Virus record (IMG/VR): IMGVR_UViG_3300028610_002494
Coordinates: 1 to 64,000 of that record
DNA: 64,000 bases
Source: a virus
Direction: 5' to 3' (one strand)
The translations under genes were made by a program, and so were the position numbers. Below are positions 32,025 to 40,445 of this stretch, in pieces (within the stretch, counting starts at the first letter, position 1; every line of letters begins with the position of its first letter). The notes under the pieces are model-generated. The model was not told the DNA's origin. It did not search any database and saw only the letters and a list, made by a program, of their open reading frames with translations.

Positions 32025-32138
32025 ATGGTAAATAAAAACAATCTTACAAAAAAGCAAAAAAAGATAAAAGAAGTCTTTAAAAATCATAAAGAACAAATGA
32101 CTTGGGATGAAATAGAAAAAATATTTAAGGATTTGTAG
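32025..32138 (+). CDS. 37-residue helical peptide
   Basis: ATG 32025 preceded by a strong AAAGGAGGAAAAGAATT. It encodes a basic leader and one helix-loop-helix (KKIKEVFKNHKEQMTWDEIE). The strong ribosome-binding site and position three bases before thyX support it. Function unknown. Confidence 0.45.
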   Translation: MVNKNNLTKKQKKIKEVFKNHKEQMTWDEIEKIFKDL

Positions 32139-32141
32139 ATA

Positions 32142-32789
32142 ATGGTAAAAATAATTAAACAGTCTTATGAAATACTTACTGATCTTGATGGATTAGTAAT
32201 TCTCAAAAATATTGAGAAAGCTGCCAGAACTTGTTATAAATCTGAACATCTTATAATAGAAGATGGTGAATCTGCTAAGAAATTAGTTAAAAACTTAGTG
32301 GAAAGAGGACATACTGCTATGTTAGAACATGGTGGAATGATTTCTGTTAAGATAATTTGTAATAGAGGACTAACCCATGAATTAGTAAGACATCGATTAT
32401 GTAGTTATGCACAAGAAAGTACAAGATACTGTGATTATTCTAAAGATAAACATGGAAATGAAATAACAGTAATTAGACCATTAAATTTTCATAGTTATAG
32501 TTCTATAGAAAAAGAAAATCAAATATATTGGGCTTGGTGTCAAGCAATGGATGCAGCTGAACAATCATATTTTAGATTAAGAAAACTTGGAGTATCACCA
32601 CAAATAGCTCGTGGTGTACTTCCAATTGATATTAAAACTGAAATCATTATTTCTACTAATCCAACAGAATGGAGACACATACTAAAACTTAGAACTTCTC
32701 CAGCTGCTCATCCACAAATAAGAGCTATTATGATTGGAATATTAAAAGATTTTAAAAATAAAATACCAATTATATTTGATGATTTATGA
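32142..32789 (+). CDS. thyX: Flavin-dependent thymidylate synthase ThyX
   Basis: A 215-residue enzyme making dTMP from dUMP using FAD, NADPH and methylene-tetrahydrofolate. The signature RHRLCSYAQESTRY (83-96; family RHRxxSxxxxSxRY) is intact, and the C-terminal RTSPAAHPQIR segment is as expected. Length is typical. With dUTPase (51164) and the deoxyribosyltransferase-like protein (45536) it gives the element control of the thymidine pool. Some related viral enzymes make modified dUMP, but ThyX itself normally methylates. Its stop overlaps the next start (TTATGA). Confidence 0.93.
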   Translation: MVKIIKQSYEILTDLDGLVILKNIEKAARTCYKSEHLIIEDGESAKKLVKNLVERGHTAMLEHGGMISVKIICNRGLTHELVRHRLCSYAQESTRYCDYSKDKHGNEITVIRPLNFHSYSSIEKENQIYWAWCQAMDAAEQSYFRLRKLGVSPQIARGVLPIDIKTEIIISTNPTEWRHILKLRTSPAAHPQIRAIMIGILKDFKNKIPIIFDDL

Positions 32790-32935
32790 TAATAAGAAAG
32801 AAAGTATTAGCTTTTATGTATTGGAATAAATGTTATATGTCTAAATGTAATATATGCATTGAACGATGTAATTCTAAAACAAAAAATAAAATACTTAAAA
32901 TTTTAACTAAAATAAGAAAAGTAAACAGGTGGTAA
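32786..32935 (+). CDS. 49-residue Cys4 mini-protein
   Basis: ATG 32786 overlaps the thyX stop. The sequence is basic with a Cys cluster CYMSKCNICIERC in the centre and a Lys-rich tail (KTKNKILKILTKIRK). The four cysteines could bind one zinc or a cluster. Coupled translation with thyX supports it. Function unknown. Confidence 0.45.
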   Translation: MIIRKKVLAFMYWNKCYMSKCNICIERCNSKTKNKILKILTKIRKVNRW

Positions 32936-32938
32936 AAA

Positions 32939-33469
32939 TTGGGAAAAATAAAAATATATCAAGGAATATATAATATAATTAGCAATAAAGCTTTTTATAG
33001 AGATGGATATTTCCATAGAGAAACAAGAAGATCTTTTTTAACATTACATAATAGATTTAAAAATTTGCTGAGTAGAAAACGTATCAAATTCTTTTTTAAG
33101 TATAATTCCTATAAGAATATTGTTTTAAGGGAATTTTATTTTACATTTGGAGAAGATTTGGAAAAAGGTATTTTCGTAATTAGTATTTGTCATCCTTTTT
33201 TTGATATGTTTGACGAAAAACTTGGTGAATCGATTGTTATTGGAAGAATCAAACGAATGCGTGGAGATGTGAAATACGAAACAAATAAACCTGTAAGAAA
33301 TATACATGGAGAAATTATTTTAGACAAAAATGGAAAACCAATAATGAAATATAGAAAAAAGTTTTATGAACCATATAATTTAGATGCTAAAGTTTTAGAT
33401 AAGAATGGAAATGAAACTGATAAATTAAAATATCCATACATAAGTAAAAATTTAAATAGAAGGATTTAG
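32939..33469 (+). CDS. Basic protein, unknown
   Basis: A 176-residue protein with TTG start after CAGGTGGTAAAAA. The N-terminal helices are Arg/Lys- and aromatic-rich (RRSFLTLHNRFKNLLSRKRI). The C-terminal part has beta hairpins with DKNG turns (EIILDKNGKPIMKYR; KVLDKNGNETDKL). No catalytic motif was identified and the family was not recognised. It lies in the replication/nucleotide gene block, but no function can be claimed. Confidence 0.5.
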   Translation: MGKIKIYQGIYNIISNKAFYRDGYFHRETRRSFLTLHNRFKNLLSRKRIKFFFKYNSYKNIVLREFYFTFGEDLEKGIFVISICHPFFDMFDEKLGESIVIGRIKRMRGDVKYETNKPVRNIHGEIILDKNGKPIMKYRKKFYEPYNLDAKVLDKNGNETDKLKYPYISKNLNRRI

Positions 33470-33474
33470 TAATC

Positions 33475-33789
33475 ATGAAAAATAATATACATATTTTGTG
33501 GGAAGAACTGGAACTTTTTTTGGAAAATGATAAAGATTTTCAAATTATTAAAATTGAAGATGATTGTATAGAGATTAAAGCATTACATATAAGAGCTTTT
33601 CATATAAATTATATATATGGTATTATTTTAGCTCGTATAATGCCTTTAAATTGTATTTTAGAATTGGAAAGTTCTTATATTCAAGCTGATGATTTGAAAA
33701 ATGATTCATTTTCATTTGATTTAACTATTAATACCAAAAAGAACCTTTTTTATAAAGGACTTATAAAAATAACTAAAAATGATAAATAG
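33475..33789 (+). CDS. Small alpha/beta protein, unknown
   Basis: A 104-residue protein with acidic N-terminus (LWEELELFLENDKDFQII) and alternating strands. The ATG is five bases after the upstream stop. No motif, no membrane segment and no recognised family. It precedes the AAA ATPase gene by 34 bases. Confidence 0.5.
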   Translation: MKNNIHILWEELELFLENDKDFQIIKIEDDCIEIKALHIRAFHINYIYGIILARIMPLNCILELESSYIQADDLKNDSFSFDLTINTKKNLFYKGLIKITKNDK

Positions 33790-33823
33790 AAAGATATTGA
33801 ATAAAAAATAAAAATGTATAATT

Positions 33824-34651
33824 ATGACTTTTAAAATTACAGAATATATATATTTAACAGATTTTATTCCAGAATTCAAGAGAATTAAAGAATCATTAGA
33901 TAACTATAATTTAGTTATTATAGTTGGTGATGAAGGAACTGGAAAGACAGGATTTATTAATAATTATTTTAGTAATTTTAATGATTTTTTAATTAATAGA
34001 GTAGATTCAAATACACCAAAATTTCAAATTTTAAGCTATTTAAGGAACAAAAATATTTTTTATAAGAAAAAAGTATTAATTTATGATGATATAATGATTA
34101 AAAGCGATTTATTAACTGAAATAAGTAAATATATTCATCCAACAAGATCTGATAAAAAAATAGTTATAATAGTTAATAAGTTAAAATGGAATCCAATAAA
34201 GTATATAATTCATAATACACGATATCCAACAAAACAAGAAGTATTCAGATATATAAATGGTTATATGTTTAATATGGTTAGAAGAGAACATCAAGAACCA
34301 TTTGAGAACCCTGAACAACTAAGAAAAGATATATTGAAAATGGATATATACAATATGAGAAGAATACAATTTGCATTGGAAGATGGATTTTTAACACAAG
34401 AAATTAAAACTGATGAGAAAAAGTTCAATATTACAAAAATGAATCCTTATATGATTTCATTTTATATGGCAGAAAATTTATCAAATTTAAGAAGGATTAA
34501 AGATAATATAATTGATGCTGATAAGTTAAAGTACGTTAATGATCATTTTTATTTAGATTTCATTAAATTACATTATCCAAATATCGATAAAAAAAGGTTA
34601 AGATATCCAAAACAATTATTAGAAATAATAAAAAAAGGTAAAAAAGAATGA
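33824..34651 (+). CDS. AAA-family ATPase, clamp-loader or initiator-like
   Basis: A 275-residue protein with Walker A GDEGTGKTG (about residues 35-43) and Walker B VLIYDDIM (about 86-93), then a sensor-1-like strand (KKIVIIVNKLKWNP) and helical C-terminal domain. The short core, lack of long insertions and neighbouring RFC gene suggest an RFC-large/delta-like clamp-loader subunit or a Cdc6-like initiator. Sensor-2 and SRC motifs are not obvious, so the assignment stays general. The end overlaps the next gene by four bases. Confidence 0.5.
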   Translation: MTFKITEYIYLTDFIPEFKRIKESLDNYNLVIIVGDEGTGKTGFINNYFSNFNDFLINRVDSNTPKFQILSYLRNKNIFYKKKVLIYDDIMIKSDLLTEISKYIHPTRSDKKIVIIVNKLKWNPIKYIIHNTRYPTKQEVFRYINGYMFNMVRREHQEPFENPEQLRKDILKMDIYNMRRIQFALEDGFLTQEIKTDEKKFNITKMNPYMISFYMAENLSNLRRIKDNIIDADKLKYVNDHFYLDFIKLHYPNIDKKRLRYPKQLLEIIKKGKKE

Positions 34652-35022
34652 GTGAAACTACAGTTTTAATTATAATTTTTATAATCACCTTAATTCTTGA
34701 TAATGAATATCTAAAAAGAAAATTCCGTAGGATTAGAAGAAAATGCATATATTGTGGATATAGTAGAGATGATGAAGCAGATCAATGGAAACAACATTCA
34801 AGTTGTAAGTCGTTAATTCATTGTCAGGTATGTAGTGAGAAGAAGTATCAAAAGAATTGGAAGTTGATGAATAAAAAAAAGATAGAAAATATTTTTAATG
34901 AAACTGAATGTCTTACTGAAGGTTGTAATGGAGAATTTAAAATAATAATGTGGCGTTCTCGTTATAAATGTTTAAAATGTGGAGATAGTAGATCACTCTC
35001 GGATATTGGATTAGAAACCTAA
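34648..35022 (+). CDS. Membrane-anchored zinc-ribbon protein
   Basis: A 124-residue protein: N-terminal hydrophobic segment (TVLIIIFIITLIL), then basic linker, then cysteine knuckles CIYCGYS, CKSLIHCQVC, CLTEGC and CLKCGDS. The two pairs could form two ribbons on the cytoplasmic side of the membrane. The start overlaps the ATPase stop, so they are coupled. Function unknown. Confidence 0.5.
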   Translation: MSETTVLIIIFIITLILDNEYLKRKFRRIRRKCIYCGYSRDDEADQWKQHSSCKSLIHCQVCSEKKYQKNWKLMNKKKIENIFNETECLTEGCNGEFKIIMWRSRYKCLKCGDSRSLSDIGLET

Positions 35023-35045
35023 AAAAACAGAGAAAATGTTTTAAA

Positions 35046-35255
35046 ATGAAATTAAAAAAATTATATAAAAAATTAGAAAAAAAATTTGATAAATATTATA
35101 AACGATCCTTTCGTTTTAATGGAAGTATTAGGGAATTTACTTTTGATCCTTATCTTGGATTAAAAAATGATGTTCATCAAGAAATAATTGTTAAGTTAAT
35201 ATCTAATAAAGAAGATTTAAGAAAATTTATAAAAGATATGGAGAAAAAGAGGTAA
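35046..35255 (+). CDS. Small basic protein, unknown
   Basis: A 69-residue basic protein: coiled leader (LKKLYKKLEKKFDKYYKR), a central aromatic strand (FRFNGSIREFTF) and a helical tail. It ends seven bases before the methyltransferase gene and may be a small accessory of it. No family was recognised. Confidence 0.45.
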   Translation: MKLKKLYKKLEKKFDKYYKRSFRFNGSIREFTFDPYLGLKNDVHQEIIVKLISNKEDLRKFIKDMEKKR

Positions 35256-35262
35256 ATTAAAA

Positions 35263-36696
35263 ATGGAAACAAGATATCATTTTAAACATGATACAATTTA
35301 TTGTGGAGATAATTTAAGGGTTTTAAAATACTTTCCAGATGAGTGTGTAGATTTAATTTATATAGATCCACCATTCTTTAGTGGAAAGAATTATGATTTA
35401 GTATTTGGAGATAAATATGCAATTAGAGCATTTCAAGATACTTTTGAAGGAAAGAAAGAAACATATCTTTCGTTTATGGAAGACAGAATACGACATTTAC
35501 ATAGAATCTTAAAACCTACAGGAAGTTTTTATTTACATTGTGATCATCATGCATCTCATTATCTAAAGGTAATATGTGATGCAATATTTAATAAAGAAAA
35601 TTTTAAAGCTGATATAATATGGAAAAGAACGATTCAAGTGAAAAATGTAAAGAAAAATTATAGTAGGAATATAGATTATATATTATTTTATACTAAAAGT
35701 AATTCTTATACATTTAATACACAATATACACCACTAAGAAAAGAACAAATAAAAAAATATTATAATAATATAGAAAAAGAAACTGGTAGAAGATATAATC
35801 ATTCAGGATTAACAAGAAAAGGAAGTGGGATTAATAAATTAAAATTTCATGATAAAGGAACTATATCCACTCCTCTTGGTGTGTCTTTTGGTTGGTCTCA
35901 AGAAACATATGAAAAAGAATATAAAAAAAATCCACTCTGTATTCACTGGTCAAAAAATAATAAACCTCGAAAAAAGATATATTTAGATGAACATAAAGGT
36001 ATTCCTTTAACTATTTTATGGGATGATATACCAGAACTGCCAACAAATAGTAGTGAGAGACTTGGTTATCCAACACAAAAACCTGAAGCTTTATTAGAGA
36101 GAATCATTAAAGCAAGTTCAAATGAAAAAGATATAATTCTTGATTCTTTTTGTGGTTGTGGAACAAGTTTGGTTGTTGCAGAAAAACTAAATAGAAAATG
36201 GATTGGAATAGATGTTTCACCAATTGGTTGCACTGTTATGGCAAAAAGAATAGGATACCAACTAAAAAATATACAGGGAATGAAATATTCATTAAAACAA
36301 GCAAAAGAGTTAGATTGGATGGATTTCCAAAAATGGACAATTAAATCAATAGATGGAATTCCTCTAACAAAGAAAGGAGCAGATAAAGGAATAGATGGTT
36401 GGCAAAACAACAATAAATTCAATGAAAGTGTTCCAGTTGAAGTAAAACAACATAAAATAAACTATAATGATGTATTAAAGCTTAATTCTGTTATTGAAAG
36501 AGAAAAGAAGAAAGGTGGGTTTATGATTGCTTTTGAAATAACTAAACCTGCTTCAATAGAAATAAAAAGATTAAAAAGAACAACTAAAAGAGATATTGTA
36601 TTCATTAGTTTTGATGATTTATTTAATAGAGAAACCTTGTTAAAAAAAGGTGCTATTAAACCAACAATGTTAGAAAGACATTTTAAAGTAAAATAA
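35263..36696 (+). CDS. DNA methyltransferase fused to Mrr-like nuclease domain
   Basis: A 477-residue protein. Residues 1-330 form a beta-class amino-methyltransferase: IDPPFF (motif IV), GYPTQKPEALLERII (motif X-like), DSFCGCGTSLVVAEKL (motif I) and the GIDVSPIG end. Residues about 360-470 carry a PD-(D/E)XK fold: GADKGIDGWQ, then VPVEVKQHK. Methylation and cleavage in one chain recalls type IIG or defensive fusions. The last residues, PTMLERHF (467-474), are PIP-box-like, suggesting that the enzyme follows the replication clamp. It probably protects element DNA and may attack unmodified DNA. Confidence 0.8.
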   Translation: METRYHFKHDTIYCGDNLRVLKYFPDECVDLIYIDPPFFSGKNYDLVFGDKYAIRAFQDTFEGKKETYLSFMEDRIRHLHRILKPTGSFYLHCDHHASHYLKVICDAIFNKENFKADIIWKRTIQVKNVKKNYSRNIDYILFYTKSNSYTFNTQYTPLRKEQIKKYYNNIEKETGRRYNHSGLTRKGSGINKLKFHDKGTISTPLGVSFGWSQETYEKEYKKNPLCIHWSKNNKPRKKIYLDEHKGIPLTILWDDIPELPTNSSERLGYPTQKPEALLERIIKASSNEKDIILDSFCGCGTSLVVAEKLNRKWIGIDVSPIGCTVMAKRIGYQLKNIQGMKYSLKQAKELDWMDFQKWTIKSIDGIPLTKKGADKGIDGWQNNNKFNESVPVEVKQHKINYNDVLKLNSVIEREKKKGGFMIAFEITKPASIEIKRLKRTTKRDIVFISFDDLFNRETLLKKGAIKPTMLERHFKVK

Positions 36697-36713
36697 AAGA
36701 GGTAAACTAAATA

Positions 36714-36869
36714 ATGGAAGCTTGTATTAAATGTTCTAAACAACAAGAAGAAAAGGTATTAAAACAAATCAAAAAAGAATTACTTGGTTTCTTAAAAAAA
36801 CCAAATAGCTATAAAATACACTATAATCCATTTAATGGACTTTATAGATTAGAAAAGGTGAAACAATGA
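36714..36869 (+). CDS. 51-residue CxxC protein
   Basis: ATG 36714 preceded by AAAGAGGTAAACTAAATA. It encodes MEACIKCSKQ followed by a Lys-rich helix (QEEKVLKQIKKELLGFLKK) and a beta hairpin (YKIHYNPFNGLYRLE). The single CxxC could pair in a dimer around zinc. The stop overlaps the next start by four bases. Function unknown. Confidence 0.45.
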   Translation: MEACIKCSKQQEEKVLKQIKKELLGFLKKPNSYKIHYNPFNGLYRLEKVKQ

Positions 36870-37078
36870 AAATTCCAGATAAATGTAAAGAATGTATGCA
36901 TAGGATTAATGATTTCTGTAAAGGTTATGGATTTAAACTTGAAGTCCTTAGTGTAGAAAACTGTAAAAGAAGAAAAACTGAAAAACAAACTAAAAAAAAA
37001 ATTGTTAAACATGCACGTGCTCGTTATCGTAATAGTAAAATAGGATTTGCTGGAAATAATAGTAATTATATGGGATGA
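36866..37078 (+). CDS. Small zinc-binding basic protein
   Basis: A 70-residue protein with CKECMHRINDFCKGY and a later Cys (VENCKRR), a likely zinc site. A basic tail rich in Arg and Lys follows (KKKIVKHARARYRNSK). The plan suggests nucleic-acid binding. It overlaps the upstream gene by four bases, so it is coupled. No family was recognised. Confidence 0.5.
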   Translation: MKIPDKCKECMHRINDFCKGYGFKLEVLSVENCKRRKTEKQTKKKIVKHARARYRNSKIGFAGNNSNYMG

Positions 37079-37083
37079 TAATC

Positions 37084-37443
37084 ATGGCAGAAGAATTCGC
37101 AGATATTTTAGATGATATCAAAAGAAAACCAATGGAAGAAAGAATACAGGCTTTAGGAAGTATAGTTGAAAAATTAATTCAAACAATATTAAATGTCTCA
37201 AATAATACAGAAATAATGTTAAACTCTTTTAGAAATGAAATTGATATTTTAAAACAACAAATTAAAGTAATGAGAGTATCACAAACTAATATTGATATAA
37301 AACAATTAAAACTTAAACCACCAGAACCATTACAACCATCACAATTTACACCTAAACCAACTCCACCAATACCAACACGAAGTATGCTTGTTGGTGAATT
37401 AAATGAATTATTTAAAGCTAATAAGAAAAAAGAGAATAAATAA
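37084..37443 (+). CDS. Coiled-coil protein with proline-rich linker
   Basis: A 119-residue protein starting at ATG 37084. The N-terminal 75 residues form amphipathic helices (ERIQALGSIVEKLIQTIL). A linker PPEPLQPSQFTPKPTPPIPT is followed by a short helical end (MLVGELNELFKANKKK). It is an adaptor-like architecture in which the linker may separate an oligomerisation domain from a binding peptide. Function unknown. Confidence 0.5.
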   Translation: MAEEFADILDDIKRKPMEERIQALGSIVEKLIQTILNVSNNTEIMLNSFRNEIDILKQQIKVMRVSQTNIDIKQLKLKPPEPLQPSQFTPKPTPPIPTRSMLVGELNELFKANKKKENK

Positions 37444-37444
37444 A

Positions 37445-37735
37445 ATGATAACAACTAAGAATAATATTCCAGTAGCAACTGATTTTGTAAGAATAGTTCA
37501 CGGAGGAAGAGGAGATTTTGTGGAATTCACAAAAAAACAAATGATATTAATGAATATTAGTATTCCATACATTACGAAATGGAGATTATCCAAAAGATGG
37601 AAAGATAAAATTTATTATATTGAATATAGAACTAAAGATAATATTATGGTTTATTATCAAAAAAGATTAGTTAAATATGCTGATTATAAACTAAATCATT
37701 TTTATATAGCTTTAGAAGATTTAAAAATAACATAA
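37445..37735 (+). CDS. Basic beta-rich protein, unknown
   Basis: A 96-residue protein starting at ATG 37445. It is beta-strand rich with basic and aromatic residues (TKWRLSKRWKDKIYYIEY, VYYQKRLVKYADYK). It may be a small nucleic-acid-binding domain but shows no diagnostic motif. It starts one base after the upstream stop and belongs to the same operon. Confidence 0.5.
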   Translation: MITTKNNIPVATDFVRIVHGGRGDFVEFTKKQMILMNISIPYITKWRLSKRWKDKIYYIEYRTKDNIMVYYQKRLVKYADYKLNHFYIALEDLKIT

Positions 37736-37750
37736 GGAGAAAAATAAAAA

Positions 37751-38068
37751 ATGAATGAAAAAAGAAAAATAAAATTTAGAAAATTTAGTGATGAATATAA
37801 TATTAAAACATCTAAAGACTTTGAAAAACGAGAATATATACATAAAATAACAGAAAGATATTTTATTCCCACTTTTATAATATGTTTGTTATTATTATGT
37901 ATAGGATTGGTACTTTTATTAGATTGGTTAGTGGTTGTTGTATTAATATTATCTTCAATATCTATTATAATTTTAGCAATTAGTCTTATATATTCTATTA
38001 TAAATATGAATAAAAGTAAGAAAAAATGGAAAGAATATACGAAAAAAATAGAAAGCTTAAAGGTGTAA
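37751..38068 (+). CDS. Two-helix membrane protein, unknown
   Basis: A 105-residue protein: basic and aromatic N-terminus of about 38 residues, then two hydrophobic segments (about 39-60 and 62-88), then a Lys-rich tail. It lies between replication-type genes, two bases before rfcS. The ATG follows AAGGAGAAAAATAAAAA. Function unknown. Confidence 0.5.
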   Translation: MNEKRKIKFRKFSDEYNIKTSKDFEKREYIHKITERYFIPTFIICLLLLCIGLVLLLDWLVVVVLILSSISIIILAISLIYSIINMNKSKKKWKEYTKKIESLKV

Positions 38069-38070
38069 AA

Positions 38071-39048
38071 ATGAGTAAAAGATTAACAAAAAGTTTTTTG
38101 GAAAAATATAGACCAAGAGTTAGGAAAGATATAGCTGGTAATTCTGTAGTTTTAGAAAGAATATTTAGCCAAATCGATCAAGGAACACTTGTGAATATGA
38201 TTCTCACAGGAGATTCTGGGTTAGGAAAAACTACAACAGCTGAAATTATAGCCAAAAAAATTATTGGAAAAGAACATTATTATACAGACTGTGTAATTTT
38301 CAATTGTAGTGATAAAACTGGTGTTAATAACATAAGAACTGAAATCATATCATTAGAAAAACTGAGACCACCAAGTGGCATAAGAATTTTTTTAATGGAA
38401 GAAAGTGAACAACTCAGTAAAAAAGCACAATTTGCACTTAAGAAAGCAATGGAATATCCTTATGATAAATCTAATAGGTTTATATTCTTAAGTAATAATA
38501 TAACTAAATTTATTCCAGCAATTAAAGACAGGTGTAGAATATATAATTATATGGCAATAAAACCAGATGAAATGTTTCCAAGACTTAAATATATTGTAGA
38601 ACAAGAAGAAATTGATATTTCTGGTAAATTATTACATACACTTGCTGAACTTTCAAATGGAAGTATGAGATATCCTATAATACAACTCGAGGAATTTAAA
38701 GCATTAAATAGAAAAATAATTGAAAAAGATATACAATTAGAAGAAAGTCTTGAAACAATTAAAATCATATTTAGTTTACTTAAATCAAGAAAAATTCCAC
38801 CTGCAAGGAATAAAATACTGGATTTATATCAAGATGGAAGTAATTTTAATAACATAATTAAGTATTTCCACGATTTTACGATGATGTCTTTAGGAAATAA
38901 CCTAAATTATAAATCTAAAGCAAAATGTTTGATTAAAATAGCTAAAACAGAACGAAATGTTAAGGAAGGATGTAATGAATTTATCCAAATAAGCTTTTTA
39001 TTATCAAATATAAGCATATTATTACAAAAAACAAAAACAGGTAATTAG
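38071..39048 (+). CDS. rfcS: Clamp-loader small subunit (RFC-S-like)
   Basis: A 325-residue AAA+ ATPase starting at ATG 38071. It begins with the RFC box (FLEKYRPRVRKDIAG), followed by Walker A GDSGLGKT (47-54), Walker B FLMEESEQL (EE at 110-111 in place of DE of DEAD), sensor 1 (FIFLSNNITKF) and a DRCR arginine-finger motif in place of SRC. Length is that of archaeal RFC small subunits. It loads the clamp onto primed DNA. The acidic-for-acidic Walker B change may slow hydrolysis but is probably functional. The next gene abuts its stop directly. Confidence 0.85.
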   Translation: MSKRLTKSFLEKYRPRVRKDIAGNSVVLERIFSQIDQGTLVNMILTGDSGLGKTTTAEIIAKKIIGKEHYYTDCVIFNCSDKTGVNNIRTEIISLEKLRPPSGIRIFLMEESEQLSKKAQFALKKAMEYPYDKSNRFIFLSNNITKFIPAIKDRCRIYNYMAIKPDEMFPRLKYIVEQEEIDISGKLLHTLAELSNGSMRYPIIQLEEFKALNRKIIEKDIQLEESLETIKIIFSLLKSRKIPPARNKILDLYQDGSNFNNIIKYFHDFTMMSLGNNLNYKSKAKCLIKIAKTERNVKEGCNEFIQISFLLSNISILLQKTKTGN

Positions 39049-39585
39049 ATGTCAAAAAAGAATAAAAAAAATAAGAAATCATTTACGAATTTCTTTAGAG
39101 AAGGTAAAAATAAGAAATCATTTACGAATTTCTTTAGAGAAGGTATTTCTTGTGTTTTAGGTATTCCATCTGATGAAATAACTGATGAAAGTATCTATGA
39201 AAGTATAAAATCAATCAAAGAAATAAAATTTGATGTAAAAAGGATAAAAAGGAAGACAATTAAATGTGAAAATTGTTATAGTGATTTACTTGAGGATATT
39301 TCTAATATAGAAGATTTAGATTATAGAGGTGAAATGTTTAACGAATTCTGCCAAAAACTTCAAGAAATTACGAAAATAGAAACAACAATAGAAATGCTAA
39401 GAAATTGGAGAAAAGCTTTTAATAAAAAACAACAAGAAGACTCAATAATACCAAGAAAATGTTGTGAATGTAGTAATGAAAACAATATAACAAGAATACC
39501 ACAATGTTATGCTGGTAATTATAGAGGTTATGGAATTAAATATAAATGTGATGATTTTAAACCGAAGGTGATTAAGGATACCTAA
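39049..39585 (+). CDS. Zinc-binding protein with duplicated PIP-box-like motif
   Basis: A 178-residue protein. The N-terminus has the segment NKKSFTNFFREG twice in a row, due to a perfect 39-base tandem duplication in the DNA. Each copy has the F-x-x-F-F of a PIP box (F12/F15/F16 and F25/F28/F29). Cys knuckles follow (CENCYSDLL; CCECSNENN; QCYAGNYRGYGIKYKC). Its position directly after the clamp-loader subunit fits a clamp-associated role. Function otherwise unknown. Confidence 0.6.
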   Translation: MSKKNKKNKKSFTNFFREGKNKKSFTNFFREGISCVLGIPSDEITDESIYESIKSIKEIKFDVKRIKRKTIKCENCYSDLLEDISNIEDLDYRGEMFNEFCQKLQEITKIETTIEMLRNWRKAFNKKQQEDSIIPRKCCECSNENNITRIPQCYAGNYRGYGIKYKCDDFKPKVIKDT

Positions 39586-39772
39586 TTTAGATGATGTATT
39601 ATCTGATTTATATAGGTTTAAAAAATCATTAGAAAATAGTATAAAATTTATAGACAAACTCATAAAACTATTTGGTTCTTGGAGTACTGCTGTTGATATG
39701 GGTTGCGAACAAGAAACAACTATGAATGATATTTTAGATACAATACATAATGTTTTAATAAAAGGTAAATAA
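39578..39772 (+). CDS. 64-residue helical protein (probable ATA start)
   Basis: The frame opens after a stop at 39569 and has no ATG, GTG or TTG until 39698. ATA 39578 follows GGTG (39567-39570) by seven bases and fits the pattern of other genes here. The sequence is a two-helix acidic/basic protein (VLSDLYRFKKSLENSIKFID). It overlaps the upstream gene by eight bases. Function unknown. The next gene starts two bases after its stop. Confidence 0.45.
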   Translation: MPNLDDVLSDLYRFKKSLENSIKFIDKLIKLFGSWSTAVDMGCEQETTMNDILDTIHNVLIKGK

Positions 39773-39773
39773 A

Positions 39774-40049
39774 ATGAAAATTGAAAAAAAATTCTGCCCA
39801 ATATGTAATAATGAATTAGCAACTATTTGTATATATTGGTGTTATAAATGTAAAAAATGGTTTGAAGATATTGACTTTCTTGATCCAGAAATAAAATTTG
39901 ATGAAGATTGTAAAAAATGTAGTTGGCTTGCTGAAACTGGTTTTGAAAAGAATAATTTAACTATGTTTGTTTGTAATAGTTTAAAATCAAAAAGAAAAAT
40001 GGAAAAAATTAGAGATTTTAGAAGATGTAAAGAATTTGATGGTGAATAA
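39774..40049 (+). CDS. Small zinc-ribbon protein
   Basis: A 91-residue protein with CPICNNE, WCYKCKKWF, CKKCSWL and FVCNSLK: two potential zinc sites flanked by acidic loops (DIDFLDPEIKFDEDC). The C-terminus is basic and ends RRCKEFDGE. The GGTG in its last codons serves as the ribosome-binding site of the next gene. Function unknown. Confidence 0.5.
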   Translation: MKIEKKFCPICNNELATICIYWCYKCKKWFEDIDFLDPEIKFDEDCKKCSWLAETGFEKNNLTMFVCNSLKSKRKMEKIRDFRRCKEFDGE

Positions 40050-40050
40050 A

Positions 40051-40410
40051 TTGGCAAAAAAGAAAAAAGTAGAAAAAATATTAATCCTAAAAGGAGAATT
40101 ATTAGAAATAGTAGTATTATATAATACATTGAATGAACAGAAGAAAGATGCAGAAGATGATATGAAACCTATAAAAAAACAAATAATAGAAATATTAAAT
40201 AAAGTAAATATGACAAAAGGTAAAAGTCAAATTTACACCTTAAATTTATCTCACATTGAACAAGAAAAACTTTCAGAAAAAAAACTAAAAGAAGAATTAT
40301 TTGCACTTGAAGACCAAAAAATAAAGGAAATATGGAAAAGATGTTTATACAAAATTAAATATGACAGACTAACAGTCAAAAAAAGAAAAGGTGGTGAAAA
40401 CATCTTTTAA
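40051..40410 (+). CDS. Coiled-coil basic protein, unknown
   Basis: A 119-residue protein. TTG 40051 lies six bases after GGTG (40041-40044) and gives MAKKKKVEK, like other genes here that begin M-A-K-K; the ATG at 40036 is too early. It is mostly helical with charged heptads (LYNTLNEQKKDAEDDMK; EKLSEKKLKEELFALE). It ends the operon before the palindromic operator. Confidence 0.5.
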   Translation: MAKKKKVEKILILKGELLEIVVLYNTLNEQKKDAEDDMKPIKKQIIEILNKVNMTKGKSQIYTLNLSHIEQEKLSEKKLKEELFALEDQKIKEIWKRCLYKIKYDRLTVKKRKGGENIF

Positions 40411-40445
40411 TGGATTCATCTAAAATCCATTATTTTTATTTTTTT

